A DNA stretch of 64,000 bases from Carnobacterium maltaromaticum DSM 20342 (GTDB lineage: Bacteria; Bacillota; Bacilli; Lactobacillales; Carnobacteriaceae). The notes under the pieces were generated by a model. That model saw only the letters and a list, made by a program, of their open reading frames with translations, had not been told where the DNA came from and searched no databases. The translations under genes and the position numbers were made by a program. How positions within the stretch are numbered: position 1 is the first letter of the stretch; each line of letters starts with the position of its first letter. Location: contig NZ_JQMX01000001.1 of NCBI RefSeq assembly GCF_000744945.1, forward strand, positions 3,483,130-3,547,129. The letters run 5' to 3'. Below, piece after piece: positions 47,696 through 56,224 of this stretch.

Positions 47696-47816
47696 CGGCT
47701 AGTTTTTGTGAGCCAGTCCTTCAGAAAAAAGATAAATTCACCAAAAAGTAAAGAGCCACTTTTCCTGGAATTTCCTATTTTTCTGCCAGGCCTAGACGGC
47801 TCACCAAACTTTTTAT
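47696..47816 (+). repeat. Palindromic leader repeat, copy 8 (tandem unit 1)
   Basis: First of three nearly identical 122-base head-to-tail units. CGGCTAGTTTTTGTGAGCC left arm; right arm GACGGCTCACCAAACTTTTTAT. Tip differs from the other loci: AAAAGTA-AAGAGCC-ACTTTT. Confidence 0.88.
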
Positions 47817-47817
47817 T

Positions 47818-47938
47818 CGGCTAGTTCTTGTGAGCCAACCCTTCGAAAAAAAGATAAATTCCCCAAAAAGTAAAGAGCTACTTTTCCTGGAATTTCCTAT
47901 TTTTCTGCCAGGGCTAGACGGCTCACCAAACTTTTTAT
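47818..47938 (+). repeat. Palindromic leader repeat, copy 9 (tandem unit 2)
   Basis: Differs from unit 1 at a handful of positions; tip AAAAGTA-AAGAGC-TACTTTT restores full pairing. Confidence 0.9.
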
Positions 47939-47939
47939 T

Positions 47940-48060
47940 CGGCTAGTTCTTGTGAGCCAACCCTTCGGAAAAAAGATAAATTCCCCAAAAAGTAAAGAGC
48001 TACTTTTCCTGGAATTTCCTATTTTTCTGCCAGGGCTAGACGGCTCACCAAACTTTTTAT
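47940..48060 (+). repeat. Palindromic leader repeat, copy 10 (tandem unit 3)
   Basis: Almost identical to unit 2. Ends CTTTTTAT 14 bases before the hydrolase start. Confidence 0.9.
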
Positions 48061-48074
48061 TAAGGAGTGATGAT

Positions 48075-49076
48075 GTGGCACAAAAGAAGAGAAAGAAACG
48101 CACAAAACAAAAGCAACTAAATCAAAGATATTTAGTTATTTTTAGTGTCATGTTATTTTGTTTTTTTATTGGTAAAATGGTTGGTCAAAATGAAAACTCA
48201 CTAACGGATATAACCAAAGATATCTCAGAGCAGATTGACAGTGTTTTTAATTCTAATACTCAGAAAAAAACAAAAACAGATGCTAAAATAACTCCGGAAC
48301 AAACAGAAAATTTAACTTTTCGTTTTTTAGATGTTGGTCAAGGGGATGCAACATTGATTCAAAGTGAAGATGGAACGACGATTTTAATTGATACAGGTCG
48401 TTATGATGATAAAAATAAACGCATTATTGAGTATCTAAATACCTATATTGGGGTAGGTGGGAAAATTGATTTGCTGATTTTTACCCATAATGACTCAGAT
48501 CATATTGGTCATGGTGATTTAGTTATGGATTATTTTGATGTGAAGGAAGTTTGGCTAAATGGACATGATTCTACTACTAAAGTATATGAAAAATTATTAG
48601 ATTCTATTGCTGCTAAAGATAGTCTTTATGAAGAGCCAAAAAGTGGCGAGGTTAGAAAAATAGGTCCCTTTTCAATAGAAGTGCTGAATCCCACGGAAGA
48701 AAGTAAAAGCAATCAAAATGATGATTCAATCGTTACTAGGATTTCAACGAGTAATTTTAGTAGCATGTTTACTGGTGATGCTGCTTCACGGGTGGAAAAA
48801 GAAATGTTGGCCAAAAATATTCCTCTAGAATCAACTTTATTACATGTTGGGCATCATGGCTCAAAAGAAAGTAACAGTCCTGAATGGTTGGCTGCAGTGA
48901 ATCCTAAAATTGCCATTTATTCAGCGGGAATCAATAATAGTTATCACCATCCAAGTAGTGAGACAATTGAGCGCTTAAAAAGTCTGAATATTCCTTTTTA
49001 TGGGACAGATAAGAGTGGTACAATTACTGTATCAGTAGCTAAGGATGGGACTTATTCAGTGAAAACAGAGGAGTGA
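48075..49076 (+). CDS. ComEC-like metallo-beta-lactamase-fold hydrolase, membrane-anchored
   Basis: A 333-residue protein. Basic N-terminus (KKRKKRTKQKQ), one membrane helix (YLVIFSVMLFCFFIG) and then an exported MBL domain: FLDVGQGDATLIQ, FTHNDSDHIGHGD and LLHVGHHGSKESNSPE, as in the beta-lactamase part of ComEC/Rec2. Residues upstream of GTG 48075 would be repeat; AAGGAG gives the start. Such secreted MBL proteins with a DUF3006 partner are common in Firmicutes; nuclease or phosphodiesterase action is likely but unproven. Confidence 0.85.
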   Translation: MAQKKRKKRTKQKQLNQRYLVIFSVMLFCFFIGKMVGQNENSLTDITKDISEQIDSVFNSNTQKKTKTDAKITPEQTENLTFRFLDVGQGDATLIQSEDGTTILIDTGRYDDKNKRIIEYLNTYIGVGGKIDLLIFTHNDSDHIGHGDLVMDYFDVKEVWLNGHDSTTKVYEKLLDSIAAKDSLYEEPKSGEVRKIGPFSIEVLNPTEESKSNQNDDSIVTRISTSNFSSMFTGDAASRVEKEMLAKNIPLESTLLHVGHHGSKESNSPEWLAAVNPKIAIYSAGINNSYHHPSSETIERLKSLNIPFYGTDKSGTITVSVAKDGTYSVKTEE

Positions 49077-49081
49077 GTGAC

Positions 49082-49336
49082 ATGAAAATGGTACTAGAAG
49101 AAATTGAGGGAAATATAGCACGTTTAATTCCAGATTCAGGAGCAGCGCCTTTTTACCTTGAAATCAAGTATTTACCAGAAAAGTGTCAGTTAGGCGATGT
49201 CTTAAATGTTTATTATCAAAAGGAAAATAATCAAACAAGGCGTTTGATTGAGAAAATTCCTAATGAAGGAGAACAACGTTTAGCTTTAATGAAAGCCAAA
49301 CGTGAAGCTTTATTAAAAAGGAAACAAAAAAACTAA
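49082..49336 (+). CDS. DUF3006-domain protein
   Basis: An 84-residue protein with the DUF3006 pattern: KMVLEEIEGNIARLIPD, then LGDVLNVYYQKENNQT. These small beta-rich proteins usually follow a ComEC-like MBL gene, as here, five bases after its stop; role unknown. Start ATG 49082 with GAGGAG. Confidence 0.85.
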   Translation: MKMVLEEIEGNIARLIPDSGAAPFYLEIKYLPEKCQLGDVLNVYYQKENNQTRRLIEKIPNEGEQRLALMKAKREALLKRKQKN

Positions 49337-49359
49337 ACAATTTTGTTTAGTTTTTTTGT
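49326..49359. terminator. Bidirectional terminator
   Basis: AAAACTAAAC and GTTTAGTTTT stem with A and T runs on either side. Confidence 0.88.
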
Positions 49360-49781
49360 TTGCGCATCATATGATGTGGAATATTTGCTTCCATAAATCC
49401 ATCCCCATCAACTGTGTAACCTAATTTTTCATAAAAACCGATAGCGTGATCTTGAGCACCTAAAACCAAATTTGCAACATCATTTTCAATCGCATATCGT
49501 TCGATTTCTTGCATTAATTTTTCACCTAAATGTTGTCCTCGATAGGTTGATAAAACAGCTACACGTTGTACTTTATAGGTGTCATTTTGAATTCGATTGA
49601 GTCTGGCTGCAGCAACGGGTTCGCCATTTAAATAACCAGTAACATGCTCAGTTGATGATTCTAACGCATCAATTTCAATTGCTGCGTCAACACCTTGTCC
49701 TACAATGAAAACCTCTTTGCGAACAGCTAAAGCATCATGATAGGTAGTTGAAGTTAAATCAGTTGTCCATATAAAATTCAT
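49347..49781 (-). CDS. GNAT-family N-acetyltransferase
   Basis: A 144-residue GNAT protein with VAAARLNRIQNDTYKVQRVA and the acetyl-CoA loop YRGQHLGEKLMQEI followed by LGAQDHAIGFYEKLGY. Related to ElaA-type. Substrate unknown. ATG 49781 with GGGGGA upstream is preferred to the earlier TTG. Confidence 0.9.
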   Translation of the reverse strand: MNFIWTTDLTSTTYHDALAVRKEVFIVGQGVDAAIEIDALESSTEHVTGYLNGEPVAAARLNRIQNDTYKVQRVAVLSTYRGQHLGEKLMQEIERYAIENDVANLVLGAQDHAIGFYEKLGYTVDGDGFMEANIPHHMMRKQKN

Positions 49782-49959
49782 AAAATTATCCCCCAAATTA
49801 AGAATCGATTAACTAAAGATTAGGGTAGCATAATTTTAAACATTAAGCTATAAAAATAACGAATTTTTCCATTGAAAAAAAATCTATGTTTTATTGCTTT
49901 AAAAAAAAGAATTTACAAGGTATACTAAATATACAAATAAAAAGATAGGAGCTAAAATA

Positions 49960-50997
49960 ATGTCCAAAAGCACCATTGAGTTCGTATCAGATTTAACAAA
50001 TATTGCTTCACCAACCGGCAATACCTATGAAATTATCGCCTATCTTAAAAATATACTAGAGGGGTTCGGATATAGTCCACAGAAAAATCGTAAAGGTTCA
50101 TTGATGGTTACCGTTAAAGGCCATAATCATGAGGAACAAAGATTTGTGACAGCTCATGTAGATACATTAGGAGCGATGGTTCGAGGCATCAAACCTGATG
50201 GTCGCCTTAAACTTGATTTAATCGGTGGTTTTCGTTTTAATGCTATAGAGGGCGAATATTGTACTATTCAAACAAGTACTGGAAAAACGTATACGGGAAC
50301 AATTCTAATGCATCAAACCAGTGTTCATGTCTATAAAGATGCTGGAACAGCAGAAAGAAATCAAGAAAATATGGAAATTAGAATTGATGAGAAAGTAACA
50401 ACTGCTGAAGAAACAGCTGCATTAGGGATTCAAGTAGGCGACTTTATTAGCTTTAATCCAAGAACGGAAATAACAGCGAGCGGTTTTATTAAATCTCGTC
50501 ATTTAGATGATAAAATTAGCGTAGCAGTATTAATAAAGTTTTTAGAAAAAATAAAGAATGAAAAGATTGAATTACCTTATACCACTCATTTTTTTATTTC
50601 AACAAATGAGGAGATTGGATACGGGGGCAATTCTAATATTTCCTCAAAAGTTGTTGATTATTTGGCAGTTGATATGGGTGCAATGGGAGATGATCAGCAA
50701 ACAGATGAGTACACTGTTTCTATTTGTGTAAAAGATGGAAGTGGTCCGTATCATTATCATCTAAGAAAACAATTAACGGAGTTATGTGAAACCAATGGAA
50801 TTCCTTATAAATTAGATATTTATCCATTTTATGCCAGCGATGCTTCGGCAGCGATGCGTGCAGGAGCTGATGTTCGCCATGCGTTGATTGGAGCTGGAGT
50901 TGAATCCAGCCATGCTTATGAACGTAGCCATGTTGAATCTATTCAAGCAACAGAGCAATTAGTTGAAGCCTATTTGTTAAGCGAGTTATGTGAGTAA
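49960..50997 (+). CDS. M42-family metallopeptidase
   Basis: A 345-residue dinuclear zinc aminopeptidase (glutamyl/deblocking aminopeptidase type). Metal-site motifs: TAHVDTLGAM, RHLDDKISV, STNEEIGYGG and AVDMGAMG. It trims peptides in the cytoplasm. Length normal. TAGGAGC ribosome site. The next gene is 160 bases away with a decayed repeat between. Confidence 0.93.
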   Translation: MSKSTIEFVSDLTNIASPTGNTYEIIAYLKNILEGFGYSPQKNRKGSLMVTVKGHNHEEQRFVTAHVDTLGAMVRGIKPDGRLKLDLIGGFRFNAIEGEYCTIQTSTGKTYTGTILMHQTSVHVYKDAGTAERNQENMEIRIDEKVTTAEETAALGIQVGDFISFNPRTEITASGFIKSRHLDDKISVAVLIKFLEKIKNEKIELPYTTHFFISTNEEIGYGGNSNISSKVVDYLAVDMGAMGDDQQTDEYTVSICVKDGSGPYHYHLRKQLTELCETNGIPYKLDIYPFYASDASAAMRAGADVRHALIGAGVESSHAYERSHVESIQATEQLVEAYLLSELCE

Positions 50998-51019
50998 TGA
51001 AATTAAGGCTACAATATCA

Positions 51020-51140
51020 GGCTAGTTATACTTGCAAACTACTCGAAAAAAAGGCAAAATCCTAAAAAGTAAAGAGACTCTTTTATTGGAATTTCCTATT
51101 TTTCTGACGTGGCTAAAACTGCGAGTTCAAGATACTATTT
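51020..51140 (+). repeat. Palindromic leader repeat, copy 11 (strongly diverged)
   Basis: GGCTAGTTATACTTGCAAACTACTCGAAAAA matches the layout; tip region AAAAAGTA-AAGAGAC-TCTTTTA, right arm TTTTTCTGACGTGGC. The closing arm has changed to ACTGCGAGTTCAAG, yet the left arm CTTGCAAACT changed with it. Confidence 0.65.
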
Positions 51141-51162
51141 TAGAAGGAGTTGTTTGATTAAC

Positions 51163-52290
51163 ATGGAAGTTTTCAAAAAATCAAAATTGATGTTTTGGAG
51201 CGTATGGCTATTAGTCATTGCTGTTTTTATTTTTATGTGCACGAAAATCGATTTTTTATTTGCACCAGTAGGAACGTTTATCTCAACTATTTTTGCCCCA
51301 TTAGTGATTGCCGGTTTTTTCTTTTATATGCTTAATCCAGTGATTAATCTGCTAGGTAAATTCAATGTGAAGCGTAAATACGCGATTGGCATTGTGTTTT
51401 TATTGTTAATAGGTGCTATTATCTTTTTAGCAGTGACAGTTATTCCTAATTTAGTTGAACAAATTAGTGAATTAATGAATAGTTTACCGACTTATTTAAA
51501 AGAATTAGAAAAAATGTCAAATGATATTTTTAATCAACAATGGTTGAAAGAATTAGGGATAGAGGACAAGTTTAAAAGTTCAGACATTTCGATTGGTGCG
51601 ATTGCTACAAATGTTTTTAGTGGCGTAACCAAAAGTTTAGGTTCTATCATTGGTGCAGTAACAAATACTACTTTAGTTGTTTTGACCGTACCAGTTGTTC
51701 TTTTTTATATGTTTAAAGACGGGCATAAATTTGGACCTTCAGCAACAAAGTTTTTCCCAGAGGATTACCGTGGTAAAGTGTTGGAACTACTTGGACAAAT
51801 GAGTAATACAATTGCTTCTTACATTAGTGGACAAGCGCTAGTTTGCTTGTTTGTAGGAACCTTTACCTTTATTGGCTATCTAATTATTGGCTTACCTTAT
51901 GGCTTTTTACTTGGGTTTATTGCAGGAGTTACAAATATTATTCCTTTTATTGGACCATATATTGGAATGGCACCAGCCATTATTATTGGATTAACTGTGT
52001 CACCGTTACAAGCTATTTTAGTTTGTGTTGTGGTACTTGTTGTGCAACAGATTGATGGAAATCTAATTTCGCCAAATGTAATTGGTAAATCGTTAGCGAT
52101 TCATCCGTTAACAATTATTACGATTCTATTAGTTGCTGGAAATATTGCTGGATTAATTGGGATGATATTAGGTGTACCATTCTATGCAGTAAGTAAAACA
52201 ATTATTCTGTATATTCGCGATATACTAAAATTACGGAAAGATCATTTAGCAACTATTGGAAATTCTAGCGAGAATCAAGTAGGAAAATAA
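51163..52290 (+). CDS. AI-2E family transporter (YtvI/PerM-like permease)
   Basis: A 375-residue membrane protein with about eight helices of the PF01594 family, e.g. FFYMLNPVINLLGKF, YISGQALVCLFVGTF, GVTNIIPFIGPYIGMAPAI and QIDGNLISPNVIGKS. Named for TqsA, but most members are not shown to move autoinducer-2; several are Na+/H+ antiporters or unknown. The start is uncertain: AGAAGGAG is 13 bases from this ATG and 4 from an in-frame TTG at 51154. Confidence 0.85.
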   Translation: MEVFKKSKLMFWSVWLLVIAVFIFMCTKIDFLFAPVGTFISTIFAPLVIAGFFFYMLNPVINLLGKFNVKRKYAIGIVFLLLIGAIIFLAVTVIPNLVEQISELMNSLPTYLKELEKMSNDIFNQQWLKELGIEDKFKSSDISIGAIATNVFSGVTKSLGSIIGAVTNTTLVVLTVPVVLFYMFKDGHKFGPSATKFFPEDYRGKVLELLGQMSNTIASYISGQALVCLFVGTFTFIGYLIIGLPYGFLLGFIAGVTNIIPFIGPYIGMAPAIIIGLTVSPLQAILVCVVVLVVQQIDGNLISPNVIGKSLAIHPLTIITILLVAGNIAGLIGMILGVPFYAVSKTIILYIRDILKLRKDHLATIGNSSENQVGK

Positions 52291-52320
52291 ATGATTAAAA
52301 AATGATTAAATTTTCAAATG

Positions 52321-52392
52321 GTCTACTCAATCTGGTTTCACTAAGTTTTTTGATTTTTGACTAGTGAAGCTATAGTGAGTAGGCTTTTTTGA
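52321..52392 (+). terminator. Large terminator hairpin
   Basis: GTCTACTCA ... TTTCACTAA pairs with CTAGTGAAG ... TGAGTAGGC, then six T residues. Confidence 0.75.
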
Positions 52393-52569
52393 TTTTAAAA
52401 GTTTGTGAAAAAAATAAAAAGACGATAACTATTTAAAAAAAGTTATCAAAACCATAGTTTAAATTATAGTAATTTTAAATCTCATGTGATATAGTTACTT
52501 TGTAGTAATGATTATTATTATCAATTAGATTGTCAGAAGATTAGTCTAATATATAGGGGGATTTTATTG

Positions 52570-53925
52570 ATGAAAGTAGTAGTAGTAGGCTGTACCCATG
52601 CTGGAACAGCAGCAGTTAAAACCATTTTAACAGAACATCCAGAAGCAGAAGTGTTCGTTTTTGAGCGAAACGATAATGTTTCTTTCCTTTCGTGTGGTAT
52701 TGCACTATATGTCGGTGGAGTTGTGAAAGATCCCGCAGGTTTGTTTTATTCAAATCCAGAAGAATTAGCTTCTATGGGCGCAAAAGTTAAAATGGAACAC
52801 AATGTTAAAAATATTGATACAGAAAATAAAACTGTATTAGTTGAAGATATTAAGAGCGGAGAAGCCTTTGATGTAAGTTACGATAAATTAGTAATGACTA
52901 CAGGATCTTGGCCAATAATTCCTCCAATTAAAGGAATTAAAAGTAAAAATGTTTTACTATGTAAAAACTATAACCAAGCAAACGAGATTATTAAAGAAGC
53001 TGAAAATGCTGAAAAAATCGTCATTGTTGGTGGAGGTTATATTGGAATCGAATTAGTGGAAGCTTTTGCGGAATCAGGCAAAAAAGTAACTCTAATTGAT
53101 GGCTTAGATCGTATTTTAAATAAATATTTAGATAAAGAATTTACTGATATTCTAGAGCATGACTTACAAGAACGTGGCGTGACGTTAGCCTTAAATCAAT
53201 CAGTTGAAGCTTTCGTACCAGATGCAAGTGGTGCAGTGAAATCTGTTAAAACACCAGTTGGTGAATATGATGCTGATTTAGTTATTTTATGTGTTGGATT
53301 TAAACCAAACACTGAATTGTTAACTGGAAAAGTAAAAATGTTGAGTAACGGTGCAATCGTTGTTGATGAGTATATGAGAACTAGCGATCCTTCAATTTTT
53401 GCAGCAGGAGACAGCTGTGCGGTGCATTATAATCCAAATGGCGGTTCTGCATACATTCCTTTAGCTACAAATGCTGTTCGAATGGGAAGTTTAGTTGGAA
53501 AAAATATTGTCAGTGAAAAAGTGAAATACCGTGGAACACAAGCAACATCTGGTTTGTATCTATTTGGTTTTAATATTGGATCAACAGGAGTTACTGTAAG
53601 CGGAGCTCATCACTTTGGCTTAAATGTTCGTTCGGTTATTGTTAAAGATAATTACCGTCCAGAATTCATGCCAACGACTGAAGAAGTCTTAATGCAGCTA
53701 GTTTATGAAGTAGGTACAAATCGAATTGTTGGTGGACAACTAATGTCTAAATATGACATTACTCAATCAGCGAACTCATTGTCATTATGTATTCAAAATA
53801 AAATGACAATTGAAGATTTAGCTTATGTTGATTTCTTCTTCCAACCACATTTTGATCGCCCTTGGAACTATCTAAATATCTTAGCACAAGCTGCTCTTGA
53901 ACAAGAGCGCAAGCTAGCTAAGTAA
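52570..53925 (+). CDS. nox: NADH oxidase (Nox), CoA-disulfide-reductase family
   Basis: A 451-residue flavoprotein. FAD site VVVVGCTHAGTAAV, redox cysteine C42 in SFLSCGIALY, NADH site IVIVGGGYIGIELVEAF and second FAD site PSIFAAGDSC. It reduces oxygen to water or peroxide with NADH, giving NAD+ back to fermentation and lowering oxygen. One redox Cys rather than two is typical of Nox/Npx. ATG 52570 with GGGGG 10 bases upstream. Single gene, with its own terminator. No convincing Rex operator found. Confidence 0.95.
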   Translation: MKVVVVGCTHAGTAAVKTILTEHPEAEVFVFERNDNVSFLSCGIALYVGGVVKDPAGLFYSNPEELASMGAKVKMEHNVKNIDTENKTVLVEDIKSGEAFDVSYDKLVMTTGSWPIIPPIKGIKSKNVLLCKNYNQANEIIKEAENAEKIVIVGGGYIGIELVEAFAESGKKVTLIDGLDRILNKYLDKEFTDILEHDLQERGVTLALNQSVEAFVPDASGAVKSVKTPVGEYDADLVILCVGFKPNTELLTGKVKMLSNGAIVVDEYMRTSDPSIFAAGDSCAVHYNPNGGSAYIPLATNAVRMGSLVGKNIVSEKVKYRGTQATSGLYLFGFNIGSTGVTVSGAHHFGLNVRSVIVKDNYRPEFMPTTEEVLMQLVYEVGTNRIVGGQLMSKYDITQSANSLSLCIQNKMTIEDLAYVDFFFQPHFDRPWNYLNILAQAALEQERKLAK

Positions 53926-53935
53926 CAAAACGAAA

Positions 53936-53974
53936 CTAGCCACTTCTAAAATGAAGTTGGCTATTTTTTTTTAT
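53936..53974 (+). terminator. Terminator after nox
   Basis: TAGCCACTTC and GAAGTTGGCTA pair, followed by eight T residues. Confidence 0.88.
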
Positions 53975-54024
53975 AAAAAAATTTATTCTTTTGTCAAATT
54001 ATGCTACAGTAGAAGAATAGGTTA

Positions 54025-54142
54025 GGCTAGCTCTTATGAGCCAACTCCTCGAGAAAAAGATAAAAATTCGAGAGGGCAAAAAGCGCCCTATCAATTTTTC
54101 CTATTTTCTTGCCGGAGCTAATCGGCTCAACGAGCTTTTTAT
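54025..54142 (+). repeat. Palindromic leader repeat, copy 12 (best conserved)
   Basis: Terminal arms AGCTCTTATGAGCC and GGCTCAACGAGCT, then CTCC/GGAG, AGAAAA/TTTTCT, AAAAATT/AATTTTT and the tip GGGC-AAAAAGC-GCCC. It ends in CTTTTTAT 20 bases before the nuclease start. Confidence 0.9.
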
Positions 54143-54162
54143 TATAAGGAGGATTTAAAAAA

Positions 54163-54720
54163 GTGAAAAATAGTAAGAAGATTATGTCAGGTATTGGTGC
54201 ATTAGTTGTTTTACTGATAGGGACTTTTTTTGTCGCAGAAAATCAGCAAATAACAGAACCTGCCAAAGATACTCAGAGAATAGCTATTGAATTGGAACGA
54301 GTTGTTGATGGGGATACCATTATTATGAAGGAAAACGGCGAACGAAAACGCATGCGCTTATTATTAATAGATACCCCTGAAAGCAATACAAATAAAACAG
54401 GAAAAACGCAACCTTTTGGTAAGGAAGCAAAAGAATTTCTAACGGATTATCTTAAAGGGAAAGAATTATCGATTGTTTATGATGAAAACCATGAAAAAGT
54501 GGATCAATATGATCGAACCTTAGCTTATTTGTATGCGAATGATCAGCTAGTGGAGGAAGTTTTATTAAAAGAAGGGCTGGCTCGTTTAGGCTACTATAAT
54601 GAAAAAGAACTTTATTTTAATGAACTAAAACATTCTGAGTCCGAAGCAAAAAAAGCGAAGAAACACATTTGGTCATTAACAAATTATGTTGGAGAAAAAG
54701 GGTTTAAAGACAACCAATAA
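54163..54720 (+). CDS. Secreted thermonuclease (SNase family)
   Basis: A 185-residue protein. The N-terminus has a signal peptide or anchor (KNSKKIMSGIGALVVLLIG). The staphylococcal-nuclease fold follows: ERVVDGDTIIM, the catalytic RMRLLLIDTPE, FGKEAKEFL, and DQYDRTLAYLY with the second Arg. It cuts DNA and RNA using Ca2+. GTG start with AAGGAGG. Placed behind a single leader repeat. Confidence 0.92.
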   Translation: MKNSKKIMSGIGALVVLLIGTFFVAENQQITEPAKDTQRIAIELERVVDGDTIIMKENGERKRMRLLLIDTPESNTNKTGKTQPFGKEAKEFLTDYLKGKELSIVYDENHEKVDQYDRTLAYLYANDQLVEEVLLKEGLARLGYYNEKELYFNELKHSESEAKKAKKHIWSLTNYVGEKGFKDNQ

Positions 54721-54858
54721 AAATAGCTCCCATATTATAGTAGGAACTTGAAATATAACAACAATACTTTATAAAATATTGTCAAGAACTAGTGAATATG
54801 CTATTATTAAATTCACTAATAAAAATTAAATTGAAAAGAATGAGGAGTGGATGTTTGA

Positions 54859-56163
54859 ATGACCCCTGACCCTGAAAGTCAGTCGATTGTTGGACAATTG
54901 ATTTTAATTTTAGCTTTAACGCTATTAAATGCTTTTTTTGCTTCGGCAGAAATTGCACTAGTTTCTCTTAATAAGGGAAGAATGGAAAGCCAAGCCAATG
55001 ATGGAGATAGAAAAGCGCGCAGACTTGTAAAATTACTTGAAAACCCAAATGGATTTTTAGCAACAATCCAAGTTGGAATTACGTTAGCAGGTTTTTTCTC
55101 AAGTGCATCAGCAGCAACAAGTATTGCTACCAAATTACAACCAGTATTTGGAGATGTAAGCTGGGCGAAAGAAGTTTCAATTATTGTGGTGACGCTTATC
55201 TTGTCTTATGTAACGTTAGTATTCGGAGAATTGTATCCAAAAAGAATAGCCATGCAAAAAGCCGAAGAAGTTTCTAAGTTCAGTGTGGGCTTTATCTCAA
55301 TCATTGAAAAACTAATGAAACCTTTTGTATTTTTGTTATCTTTTTCAACGGATGTATTGGTTAAATTAACACCAATGGAAATTGATGCAGAAGAAGAAAA
55401 ATTAACACGAGAAGAAATGCGTTTTATGTTAGAAAGCGGTCAAAAGGACGGTATTCTTGAAGCTTCAGAAGTTCATATGTTAAATGGTGTCTTTTCATTA
55501 GACACGAAAATGGCACGAGAAATTATGGTACCTAGAACAGATACGTTTATGATCGATTTAGAAGATAGTTACGATGAAAATATTGATTTATTATTGGATT
55601 GTCGTTATTCGCGTGTACCAATATATGAAGAAGACAATATTATTGGGATTATCCATTTAAAAGATGTTTTGAAAGAAGCAAAACGTGTTGGTTTTGAACA
55701 AATAAACTTAAAAGAAATTTTGAATGCAGCTTTATTTGTACCTGAAACTATTTTTATTGATGATTTGCTTTTTGAATTGAAGAAAACGCAAAATCAAATG
55801 GCTATCTTGCTAGATGAATATGGCGGAGTAGTTGGTATTGTTACTTTAGAAGATTTAGTAGAGGAAATCGTTGGCGAAATTGAAGATGAGTATGACGAAA
55901 TCTCTGATTTATATCAGAAAATTGACGAGTCGACTTATCTAGTCCAAGGTCGTATGCCGATTGATAAATTTAATGAACTCTTCCATCTAAATGTTGAAGG
56001 CAAAGATGTCGATACAATTGCTGGATATATGCTAACAGAATTAGGCACAATCCCTGAGAATAATGAAAACCTTTCATTAAAAGTTGATTCTGTTGAGTTA
56101 ATTTCTAAAGAGGTAGAGAATACTCGTTTAATGAATATAGAGGTAAAAGTTCTAACAAGTTAA
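54859..56163 (+). CDS. CorC/HlyC-family membrane protein (hemolysin-like)
   Basis: A 434-residue protein with an N-terminal CNNM membrane domain (four helices; LNAFFASAEIALVSLNKGR, GFLATIQVGITLAGFFSSA), two CBS modules (REIMVPRTDTFMID, MAILLDEYGGVVGIVTLED) and a C-terminal CorC_HlyC domain. Family members move or regulate Mg2+/Na+; the haemolysin name is historical. ATG follows GAGGAGTGG. It has its own terminator. Confidence 0.92.
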   Translation: MTPDPESQSIVGQLILILALTLLNAFFASAEIALVSLNKGRMESQANDGDRKARRLVKLLENPNGFLATIQVGITLAGFFSSASAATSIATKLQPVFGDVSWAKEVSIIVVTLILSYVTLVFGELYPKRIAMQKAEEVSKFSVGFISIIEKLMKPFVFLLSFSTDVLVKLTPMEIDAEEEKLTREEMRFMLESGQKDGILEASEVHMLNGVFSLDTKMAREIMVPRTDTFMIDLEDSYDENIDLLLDCRYSRVPIYEEDNIIGIIHLKDVLKEAKRVGFEQINLKEILNAALFVPETIFIDDLLFELKKTQNQMAILLDEYGGVVGIVTLEDLVEEIVGEIEDEYDEISDLYQKIDESTYLVQGRMPIDKFNELFHLNVEGKDVDTIAGYMLTELGTIPENNENLSLKVDSVELISKEVENTRLMNIEVKVLTS

Positions 56164-56175
56164 TCAAGTATAGAG

Positions 56176-56214
56176 AAGACTGAATTCTATGAATAGTGGA
56201 GTTCAGTCTTTTAC
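56176..56214 (+). terminator. Terminator
   Basis: AGACTGAA and TTCAGTCT pair over a longer hairpin, followed by TTT. Confidence 0.7.
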
Positions 56215-56224
56215 TGTCTTAAAG

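Noticed and set aside
47696..48060. CRISPR array
   Set aside because: The 122-base units abut each other with no unique spacers, and no cas gene is present.
47952..48074. Extended N-terminus of the ComEC-like hydrolase
   Set aside because: It is an open frame through tandem repeat 3. The basic and membrane segments only begin after GTG 48075, which has AAGGAG.
52490..52569. Rex operator before nox
   Set aside because: TGTGATATAGTTACTTTG has only the left half of a TTGTGA...TCACAA site.
6254..54142. Insertion sequence or transposase-bearing element
   Set aside because: No copy carries an open frame for a transposase and no target-site duplication was evident. A non-autonomous element remains possible.
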